Below, in pieces: positions 48,501 through 57,018 of a DNA stretch of 64,000 bases. This stretch comes from Ulota crispa (lineage: Eukaryota > Streptophyta > Bryopsida > Orthotrichales > Orthotrichaceae), in assembly GCA_963920765.1 (NCBI GenBank), contig OY987246.1, positions 18,100,868 through 18,164,867 of the forward strand, written 5' to 3'. A model generated the notes under the pieces. The model was given only the letters and a program-made list of their open reading frames with translations. It was not told the DNA's origin and searched no databases. The position numbers were made by a program, and so were the translations under genes. Every line of letters begins with the position of its first letter. The first letter of the stretch is position 1.

Positions 48501-51500
48501 AAGCGAGCGTAGACGTGCATGGAGGCGTGGACGACGTGGCGGAGCTGCAGGGACAGCACGGCGCCTCCTGCTCCTCTTGGGACCTCGATGAACATGTACG
48601 TCCAATTGCCTGCTGTGGCGTTGTTGTTGTTTCCGAGGTGGGGGAGTTCGGAGAAGGGGAACCAGGGGGAGCTTGGAGAGGGCTGGCCTTCCGGTCTTGA
48701 GGGTCCGTAAAAAGAATTGAACGGCGACTCTTGTGCGTCTTCCACCAACACTCTCTGCAAAAGCAACAAGGTTTAAAAAAGAAAACAAAGCAAGGCTTGG
48801 TCAGTCACGTGTACAGTGCCCTCCAACAAGTTGTCAAGTGTTTTTGAAACAGCAACCACTGGTGAATAATTTTTACACCCGCTTATACACTTAAATAACT
48901 TACTGCCATAAAATCTCATAAACATGACACTAGACCTTATTAGTAACATTTCCAAAGCCAAGTGAAGTGGAAATTCTTTGTGGGCTTTTTGAGTGGCAAC
49001 AACTCTTCTTAATGCTAAACTGTACACTTGAATAATCAAGGTTGCCTAGTTTACTTTTTTGGGTTCATCAAAGTGTAGGGTAAGGACCTCACGCTAGGCC
49101 ATTATTCTCACGTTTAAGCTACTAGGAACAAGCAAGTAAGCCTTCCTTGTTCCGGAAACATTTGAGTTTGACCGGTTGATTTCCTTCACTTCCCATATTG
49201 AACCGGTTTATCAAGGAACTATTCCGGTTATTTTCTCTATTTCATACGCTAAATAAATAAAAATTGGACTTTTAACATGTTTTTCAGCATGTTTATAAAT
49301 TACAAACGGTTTTTCCTTCGTGCACTCGGCTAGCTTTGAACTAGCAGCCAGTTCTTCCTGGATGTTGCAAGTAACCAATGGCGCAAACATGCAACTGCCC
49401 ATGCATAAGGTCCCTAGCCTACATAAAAGATGCTTGAAGAAAATACTGCCACGTGTTCATTTTGATTGCAAATGTGAGAAAAACAAACACTCAATCTGTA
49501 AAACTACAGAAACGCCACAAGTCTTACCTCCATGGGATTCAAGGCCCCCGTGCCGGTATCTCGAGAGCCGCTGTCAACACGCCAGGACAAGTCAAAATCC
49601 AGAGCGCGCGTCACGTCGGCGTTGTGCACTCCGATGTACCAGGGACCGCGTCTGGGCACCGGAACCGAGACCGCAGCGGAACCGAGGGCAGTGCCGTTAT
49701 CACCCTCGCCTGGCAATGCTCCATACTTGACGTAAAACTTGGCCTCCCCGGCGGAGGTTCCGTTCACCCGAACATGCAACGCCGACGCAAAGTCCACCAC
49801 CTCCAAAATAAAGTGCTTCCATTCGTCCGGACCCACAACTTGAGACTTCAACGACGTCCACGTTTCGCCACCACCACCAGCACTGGTCCCTCGCATCCCA
49901 CGTCCATGATCTGATATGAGCACCCCGTCACGCCCGTCACGCCCGTCACGCCCGTCACGCCCGTCACGCCCGTCACGCTCGTCGCGTCCGTCACGCCCAT
50001 CGCGTCCGTCACGTCCGTCACGACCATCGCGTCCGTCGGGTTCGTCCGGTTCGTCGCGTCCGTCACGTTCGTCACGCGCGTCGCGTCCGTCGCGTCCGGA
50101 AGTTAAACCCGGGTATGATGTTCCGTCAAAGAGCGGCTTCACAGCCACCCCGCAGTCACGGCCCCTGAGATTGGGTGACTTGCATCCTAGCACTGTGAAA
50201 TGGATGCCGAAGGTGAAGACGTTGCCACGTGAGATCTGCGCCAGTGTACGTTTGTTGGTATTAGAAAGGGGTCTCGAAAGGGGTATTAGAAAGGGGGACG
50301 ACGCCTAAACCAATTTTGAGCTCAAAATCAACGGAAAAACTAAAGAAACAACAAGTTTTTCAAGAGATGACAGTTTAAAATGCACACAGGGCCCTAGGTA
50401 CATGGTTATATGTGAAATTTATATTTTGAAAAAAAACTAAGCTCACCGTTCACAACTCACAAATCTACGCTCAAGGCTCACAAATCCCCAGCTCACAGTC
50501 TCAAAAATCCCCGCTCACAAATAGCATTCCCAGGACGACCCTATTTTGTGAGCGTAGAATGGTGTGGACATCAATGGAAAAAACTAAAAATAGCAAGTTT
50601 TTGAAGTGATGAGAATTTAGAATGTACAATCATAGGGCCCTATGTACACAATTATATGTGAAATTTAGTGTTTTGGCAAAAATCCAAGCTCACCGCTCAC
50701 AGCTCCCAAATTCTTTGTTCACAACTCACAAATCCTCGCTCACAAAATAGCATTCTCCTTAGAAAGGGTCATATGAGGTCTCTCCGCACTGATTCACCGT
50801 TCCTATTGACCCTTCAGTTACATACGAGCAGTAAAATGATACCATCAAAAAGTTGAAACTGTTTTTAGACATGGAACCCCTTCAACCAATCAGAGTAAAA
50901 TGATGATCAGTGAGGAGGGAGTTTTGTGATTAAAGCTAGATAACCAACCGAGAGCAGGAGCTTTAACTCTTTCGCTGCAATCGGTAGGAATCCTTGCATG
51001 CAAGAGATCAACGGCTCTAAATCACTAATGCTGACGAGAGGGAATTATGGAGTTGGACACGTGTGCATTGTCAATAGGACTGCTGTACACACCAGCGCTG
51101 GTGTAACCTTACAAAGCAGAAGGCTTAACAACAGTGGAGCTACACTGACGAACGAATCCATGTGGACCAAGTAGGGGAGAAATTATAACAGATAAAAAAC
51201 CAGGGGTGATGTCAAAGTTTGTCTAGTTTTCTTATAGAGATGCGGAAAAAGCTTACCATTTTGGATTGGAATCGCGAGGGCTGAGGGTCACTAAATACAC
51301 CCACATACCAAACTCCTGCAACAATCTGCACAAAGATTAAAACCCCCCATCAATGACACGTGGTGATACCAACTGTGATTTACATAATTAGCTCAAGTGG
51401 CTAAAAGAAAAACTTAGACAACGCTATCTTGTGAGCGTAAAACGGTGAGCCATGAGTGGCAAGCCAAGATTTTGTGAGCAAAATCAATTCTAATCTCAAA

Positions 51501-53895
51501 ACCAATGAAAAACTTTAAAAAACAGAAAAAGGATGAACGTTTATAATGAACAGTTATAGGGCCCTATGTAGAAAATTATAGATGAAATTTAATATTTTGA
51601 CAAAAAAAATCCAGGCTCACAGCTCCTCTCTCACGGTATAGCATTCCCTGCTGTAGTATCTACATTGGCTAAGCATTGAGGGCATGTATCAATTCTCTGA
51701 TGAATATCCCATAACCGTGAACACAATATATCTCGGGGAGCTTCATCCCTGATTGATTTGTGATATTCCACCCCATTCATGACAAAAATGAAAAGATTCA
51801 GCTTGAAACCTCCTACCTATCACCCACCAAGAATTTCCTTGGTTGTCTCACAATATTTTTCCTTAGTACAGAAAGTCAGTGATGGAAAAATTTGAACTTT
51901 TTTATCAAACGTTTTTTGAAGAACTGATTTGGCTCACCCACCTGCATGTTGGTCAAGGCAATGGAAGAGTTGGAGTGGAACCAAGCGCATTTCCCAGTCC
52001 CTACTGGATACTCAACCTTTCCTACAGCCAGGGCTGCTGCTTGGGGAGACTCCACTACAGGAAGAAACACCATAAAGGGGACACATTACACTCAGAAATT
52101 GCAAAACCCATCAAGGTAGGTAGCTTGAATTGTGTTCCCTCTCTTGAAAGCGTCCCATAGGTAACTCAGGAATGGATATGAGGTGGTTCTTGAAAGGACC
52201 CTCTTTAGTCATAGACAAAAAGGTGTATTCTACTACAAGAGACAATCACACTCCTTAGTTTCACTTCATCTCTTTTCTAATTATAGGGGAACTATTTATG
52301 GGAGACCTAGAGTCACAAATAGGTGCCTACTACAAAAAACTTTGGAAATTCATCAACAACTCAATAATGCTTCAAAAAATGTTGATATCCATTTCTCCTT
52401 ATTTGAAAATTAGATAAAAAAATCTTCATATCTTGGAATGCCCATGAAAAGGCAGACCAGCCCTTAAAGTGGTGACGGTTTTAGAACATACTACCTTACG
52501 CACAGCACAACACAAATGAAAGCTTAGAGAATTTGCAACAGAGAGAGTAAAACGTCTTACTCACATACGAAGTCTGGAAGAGGAGGTGATCCAAGTCGGA
52601 AACAAACGAGTGGCAAGTTGCCGGCGTAGTTTCCAACGTGCTCCTGTTTACAGCATTTAAACCATCAAGAACTTCATAGAAATATGCACAAAAAGGACTA
52701 GACCAAAAAAACACAAACTAAAAATCTGTGAACAAGGAAGAAAATTCGTTGCTCGATGCTTACCCCGGTCCATTTTCTTGTCAACGAGATGGACAATTCT
52801 GCAAATGCTGAAGGCACCTCAACTGCAGAGAACAAGTAGTGATAGGCAACACCATTTCCATTAAAACTGCACATGCTAATTTTGCACTTACTGGAAAAAA
52901 AACAAAAAAAAAGAAGGGATCGGTACTTGTCAATCCTCTGAAAACTCATACAGAAAACTAAACAAAAACAGCATGATAAGCAAACTAGCAATCACCAATC
53001 CCTCGGTGTATCTCATGTGCAGTTTTAACGAAAAATCACCAAACCCAAAAGGGTTGACAAAATCAAGGCCAAGCTACTGAATTCTATACGTTGAGGCTAC
53101 AACGACCCCCAAGGAACCACAAAATGGTATAAAAATCAAGGGAAAGCTTGATGGATACCCCTGAAGTTTGCAATGTTTGTATAGATACTCCAGTTTTTTT
53201 CCGAAATTGCACAAATACCCTTGACCATGATTTGTAGGCATTTATTTGTTGTGCTCATCATTTCCTTCATGACCAATGTTGAAGAAGGAAGTGCAATGGA
53301 ACAAAAAAAAGAAGCAACATTTGTAGGAAGAAGGAAGTGGCATGCTCAACAAAAACAAGCCCTTAAAAATTATGATCCAAGGGTATTTGTGCAATTTCTG
53401 AAAAAAACAGGGGTATCTATACAAATATCACAAACTTCAAGGGTACTCATCAAATTTTATCAAAAATCAAAGCGGGGTGACAAGTGCTAGTTAGGAGATC
53501 GACACCCAGTGTATGATTTCATAAAAAGAACTAGTTTGCCGCCCCCATTCAGCAAGGCTAAATGAACAATGGTGACTCCATTTAGCATAGGGTAAGGCGT
53601 ATATAACGTAGGAGAAATGAAGATTTGAGAGGTATGAGCAAGGATTTGAGGGGTATGAGCAAAGGCTTGTATAAAATGACGGTCAAGTGTAAGAAAAACC
53701 CCTACCTCGGAAGTACCGCCAGCTGTAGGGGCCAATTCGAATACTCGGGTAACTCAAAGCCGCCAGCACGCGAGATGGGTCCGCCTCGGAAGTCACGTCG
53801 AGGCATTTTACCGACAGTGGCCATGGCAGAGAAACCAGCAGCAACAGCAGCAGCAATATTGTCAAACCCCAACGATTCTCCATCGCAATTTGCAT
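41352..53895 (-). CDS. TMEM8/PGAP6-like membrane protein (EGF domain plus CREST hydrolase-type helices)
   Basis: A 990-aa protein in 15 exons: 53895-53706, 52822-52764, 52643-52565, 52054-51942, 51325-51257, 50235-49528, 48754-48048, 47771-47610, 46701-46637, 45474-45395, 44911-44807, 44169-44030, 43487-43353, 42599-42447, 41559-41352. All phases close. A signal peptide with a leucine run is followed by a large extracellular region (about 30-660). Exon 6 contains 19 in-frame Gly-Arg-Asp-type triplets (about 217-273). An EGF-like module has six cysteines (C673, 677, 683, 698, 700, 709). The multi-helix PF12036 domain follows, retaining the CREST superfamily residues SxxxH (S759-H763), D782 in FLDFWLSF, and HxxxH (H921-H925, WIWHSLWH). 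Animal PGAP6/TMEM8A is a GPI-specific phospholipase A2, so a GPI-anchor role at the cell surface is plausible. That is inference. The frame is open upstream to ATG 53973, but the signal peptide favours 53895. Introns 1, 3, 8, 11, 12 and 14 carry inserted elements. Confidence 0.93.
41955..42191. mobile_element. TIR element, family P, with long internal hairpin (TMEM8-like intron 14)
   Basis: The left end is CCATATTGGTTAAATTGGGA. The right end, reverse-complemented, is CCATATTAATTAAATTGGGA. The interior also folds (TTTTGCATTTGTAGGAGT pairing with ACTCCTACAAATGCAAAA), so nearly the whole 237 bp is a hairpin. The outermost ~24 bp (AACACCATATTGGTTAAAT) is duplicated just before it (41930). It lies within the last intron of the TMEM8-like gene. 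Confidence 0.8.
43589..43919. mobile_element. Fold-back MITE, family F (TMEM8-like intron 12)
   Basis: The left end is GGGAGAATTTTATGGCTACC. The right end, reverse-complemented, is GGGATAATTGTATGGATACC. Shared internal blocks with the copy at 33488 include CCCTGAAGT, CATGCCACTTC and AAGGGTAT. The arms have diverged more than in that copy, so this insertion is older. Confidence 0.7.
44205..44610. mobile_element. TIR element, family G, copy 1 (TMEM8-like intron 11)
   Basis: 406 bp. The left end is TAAGATAGGTAGCTCAAAAA. The right end, reverse-complemented, is TAAGGTAGGTAGCTCAAATT. The edges fit a TA target. The internal block AAAGAAATGGATGTCAAATG is shared with the copy at 47080. Confidence 0.75.
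45526..45552. repeat. 27-nt A run (T run on the transcribed strand)
   Basis: An uninterrupted run of 27 A on the plus strand. Read on the coding minus strand, it is a 27-T pyrimidine tract about 50 nt upstream of the acceptor of TMEM8-like exon 10 (45474-45395). Confidence 0.9.
46988..47032. repeat. Half copy of family W repeat
   Basis: GGCGTAAACATGAGAATGCC and CTTGCATGAGGCCCTTACCC match one arm of the hairpin at 58166-58276. No facing arm is close by. Confidence 0.5.
47080..47481. mobile_element. TIR element, family G, copy 2 (TMEM8-like intron 8)
   Basis: 402 bp. The left end is TAAGGTAGTATGCTCTAAAT. The right end, reverse-complemented, is TAAGATAGGGTGCTCTAAAA. It shares AGAGAAATGGATGCCAAATG and ACACCTATTTGTGA with copy 1 in the same orientation. 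Confidence 0.75.
49079..49419. repeat. Diverged family W element (TMEM8-like intron 6)
   Basis: The left end is GGTAAGGACCTCACGCTAGG. The right end, reverse-complemented, is GGCTAGGGACCTTATGCATG. Both resemble the arms of the hairpin at 58166-58276. It lies between TMEM8-like exons 6 and 7. Confidence 0.45.
49927..50097 (-). repeat. In-frame 9-bp coding minisatellite, (Gly-Arg-Asp)19
   Basis: Nineteen 9-bp units (plus strand CCCGTCACG-like; coding GGRGAYGGR-like) inside exon 6 of the TMEM8-like gene. They encode GRD triplets with A, E and EP variants. All units keep the frame. Charged low-complexity sequence interrupts an otherwise structured ectodomain. Confidence 0.9.
50310..51650. repeat. 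Dispersed ~200-bp repeat units in TMEM8-like introns 4 and 5
   Basis: Three copies at about 50310-50535, 50560-50755 and 51470-51650 share AGGGCCCTA(G/T)GTA, TTATATGTGAAATTTA, AGCTCACCG and TCACAAATCC blocks. The first two are in intron 5 and the third in intron 4. Exon 5 (51257-51325) lies between copies 2 and 3. Confidence 0.65.
52112..52498. mobile_element. TIR element, family G, copy 3 (TMEM8-like intron 3)
   Basis: 387 bp. The left end is CAAGGTAGGTAGCTTGAATT. The right end, reverse-complemented, is TAAGGTAGTATGTTCTAAAA. It is inverted relative to copies 1 and 2 (ATCCATTTCTCCTTATTTG). Confidence 0.72.
53138..53461. mobile_element. Fold-back MITE, family F (TMEM8-like intron 1)
   Basis: The left end is AGGGAAAGCTTGATGGATAC, followed by CCCTGAAGTTTGCAATGTT. 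The right arm has AAACTTCAAGGGTACTCATC. It is a third member of the family seen at 33488 and 43589. Confidence 0.7.
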
Positions 53896-53973
53896 CGGAA
53901 CATCCGCCCCTGTGGGCTTCTTTTTCTTAAACCCTTCGCTCTGCTTTCGACATGAGCAATGGCTGGAGGACAT

Positions 53974-54135
53974 TTAGAAACCAGGCCAAGAGGGACGAAT
54001 CCAAAGAGCCACGGAGACCTGGAAGAAGTGGAAGCCCATGGCCACGTCGGAGCCGGATTCCGACAGCACCATCAACAAGAAATCCACCGACGTGATCAGC
54101 AGCAGGGGCGCCAACAGCAACCTCAACAGCAACAT
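53974..54135 (-). other. 53-codon in-frame upstream open frame of the TMEM8-like gene
   Basis: It starts ATG at 54135 (MLLLRLLLAPLLLITSVDFL...) and ends TAA at 53974. The next codon is the ATG at 53973, in the same frame as the TMEM8-like protein. Third positions are strongly G/C, as in real coding sequence here, and the product is very hydrophobic. I do not recognise a family. It could be a leader uORF, a small membrane protein, or an older signal-anchor segment cut off by a stop. Confidence 0.35.
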
Positions 54136-56629
54136 GCTCCGAATCCGTCAATTGCTACAAAATCTTCTTACAAAGTTGCTAATATTGCACACACGAGGGT
54201 GACGAAGCAAAATCTACAGCTGGAGTAGCGGAATACTCGAGGTTGCGAAGAAATAGTCTAGTCTGAAGAATGGAGAACGGAGGATGGTGAAAAGCAGGAA
54301 GAGTAGTTGCTATAAATGGAAAAGCAAAGAGCCAAAAACAAAAGTGACGATAGATTGGAACTAGGGGAGTGAAAACGAGGCAAGCATGATGAAAAAACTT
54401 TGCATGGGAAGAGTTTGCTAGCCGATTCTTCACCTATGGAGGAGAAAGAGAACATTCTCTCAAACTTTAGAGAATGGGGCTGTTGTCAATTGCGGAAGAT
54501 TGAGAATGGAGTGGAGAAGGTGTGACTACTACCCCTGATGAATGAGTACCAAACGCGCTGCAAATACTTGAAGCCCCAACCAATGCCACCACTCCAGACA
54601 CGTACTCCATTTTTCACACTTCCACTCAAAAATGAGAAAAGTGTCCAACCACTAGATGAGGACAGCAATTCACGGGTGCTAGCCTACTCCAGATCCTCTC
54701 GAATCCACACAAAAGTTGCGAGATCCAGTAGGAGATCCAGTAGGAGATCCAGTCGGAGAGCCAGTTCGAGAGACAGTGACCTCCCTTACGGTCTTCGAAA
54801 TTAACGAAGGACGAGAAAACAGGCACAATCTCGGAGACAATCTCGGGCACAATCTCGTGTGAAAGGGCCCCAATGAGACACTTTTTCTGGAATGCGGAAC
54901 CACCGGACGACAAAATTAGGCATTCGTGTGGCGAGCACTCGTCAGCGTCGTCGCAGCGTACCGCACCACAATCATCCTCATTCCAGATCAGATCGGAACA
55001 GTACGAATGCTTTGTAAGAGCATCCTCACCCTTGCACGCAACCTGGACCTATAGAAAGCAGGTGTACAGGGTGCATCCACTATCAAGGGGCTCGCTCAAG
55101 TCGCCGATGCCCCACTCTTGTTCTCAAGTAAGCAGGCAAGCAAGCACTCTGAGAGCATATCACAGAGGACCGGTGTTGAGCTTCAATTGTGGGCCTCTCG
55201 TGTCAACCAATCAACAAATTTGGATCAAAGAATTGCTCAAATCTCTGAGCCCCACCCTTGTCCTCAAGCACGTACAAGCTCAAGCAAGTACTGAGAGCAT
55301 ATCAAGGAGCTTCAATTGTGGACCTCTTTTGTTGACCAATCAACACGTTTGAATTATCCTGAATTTGGACATGCTAACCATCCATTCATCAAATCCATTC
55401 ATCAAACCCTGAACATTCCAATGATTGAGCAACAATGGCTTGCACGAGCCTTGTCTTGTATAAGGACGTTGGCGCAGCTGCGGTGAGACGCATCAAAACC
55501 AGCGGCTGCACCAACAGCTCTCGCTGACTGTTGAGCGTGTGTGGATGCAGATGCTCTAAATAAAGTCTACCTCTGAGATGAGATGAGAGATCTGGCCACC
55601 AGAGTGTCCGAGAGTGACAATAACAAAAGTTTGAACGTGTTAGAGAACTATGCAAAGAGGATCTTCGAGATTGTCGACTTTAGATAAGAGGTTTTTGGAG
55701 TAGTGTTTGTAAGGATTGGAGACGGAGTTTACAAGACGATGTGAAGGCGAGGGAGGGAGAGTGGGTGGATAGAGCAGCAGCCTTTCAAAGCTTCTGCTGT
55801 TGGTCAAGTGTCAGTTCCAACTCCTTCATCAGCATTTTCATCAACCTCAGCTGAAAACTTTTACTCCCAATGTGCCGTTTCGCTGCAGCCCCCGCCAGTT
55901 TCTCGGATCACAACATTGTTTCTCTGGCACTTTTGCCATTTTTCGCCATTTTTGCCATTTTTGGAAACGAGTCACTACACGATGTATTGTACTTTTCGTT
56001 TATTGAACGTCGTGGTTTACGCTACACGTACACCTTTGTCACACTTGCTGGGCTTCGTTACTATCAGAGTATTGCAACTCTCTAGACTCTAGAGGCGTGA
56101 TAGTGAAAATACAGAGGGAGGTGAAACTGGGTACACTACATCCGTGCTTTAGGGTTTGAAGAAGGTGATATTAAAGAGGGCAAGCTCTGTGTGTACGTTG
56201 ACCCACTTGTCAAACTGGTACGTAGATTTCTATTTTGCCACACATTCGATCGTGACATTTCTTGACACCCAACCATACTCTTTGTAGTAGTTTAAGGATA
56301 TGGTCACGTTGTGTGCGTAAGATTACTTTCGCAGGGTCGAGAACCTGTTTGTTCACCGAGGCAGTGCAATTAGAGAGAAATGGGGGGTAAAGGATTTCAG
56401 ACATTCTCAATATTTCCGAAATTCTACTTTTACCTTGTCATTCCAAGTTTGTTTTCGTCTGTTCTGATATGGACACTTTCTGCAAATCGACAGATATCAC
56501 CCAACTCTTCTGTGGACCTTGACATGAATTTTGCTTCCTTGCACGTTCAGGATTAGGGTTTCAGGTCGTCTGAAGAGCTCTGAGTGAGGATCTGTTGTCA
56601 AGGGCAATTTCAACTTTGGGTACAGGTCA
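54136..56629. other. Intergenic region with partial repeats
   Basis: Ends of a family K element are visible at about 54480-54535 (GGTGTGACTACTACCCC). At 54716-54780 an 11-bp GGAGATCCAGT/GGAGAGCCAGT unit is repeated about four times (SRR-type codons on the plus strand). At 55090-55350 a block of about 150 bp occurs twice (AGCTTCAATTGTGG, TTGTCTCAAGC-type). Several short open frames lack any domain. No gene is called. Confidence 0.45.
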
Positions 56630-56634
56630 GTGAT

Positions 56635-56930
56635 TTGCTAAGATTTTAGGTTAATTTATTGATGCTTTAAGTTGCTTTGCCAATGCTTTAGGTTGATTCG
56701 CCAAGGCTTCAAGTTGATTTGCCAAGGCTGAAGTTTGATTTGTTGAGGCTGTAGGTTGATTCGCCAAGGCTCTAGGTGGATTTGCCAAGGCTGTAGGTTG
56801 ATTTGCCAAGGCTTAGGTTTGATTTGTTGAGGCTTTAGGTTGATTTGCCAAGGTTCTAGATTGGTTTGCTGAGGTTTTAGGTTGGTTTGCTGAGGTTTTA
56901 GGTTGGTTTGCTGCTGTTCAAGGATTTGGG
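56635..56930. repeat. 21-bp minisatellite upstream of the LYR gene
   Basis: About 13 tandem units of the type GGTTGATTTGCCAAGGCTTT, ending about 90 bp before the LYR start codon. The period is exactly 7 codons. On the minus strand an ATG-started frame (56961-56656, 101 codons) reads the array as a heptad of the type NLKPWQI. Simple sequence evolution explains this without a gene. Confidence 0.85.
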
Positions 56931-57018
56931 GTTCAGAGAGTTCTTGTGAAGATTCCACCATGAATTTAGGGTTTCATTGAAATTAGGGTTTCATTGAAAA
57001 TGCAGGGTGCTGAGGGGA

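Noticed and set aside
49916..50308. Plus-strand Ser-Arg-Pro repeat frame
   Set aside because: It is the antisense reading of the Gly-Arg-Asp codon repeat in TMEM8-like exon 6.
54538..54804. Ser-Arg-rich plus-strand frame resembling an SR protein
   Set aside because: The SRR codons come from a four-unit 11-bp repeat; there is no RNA-binding domain and no splice support.
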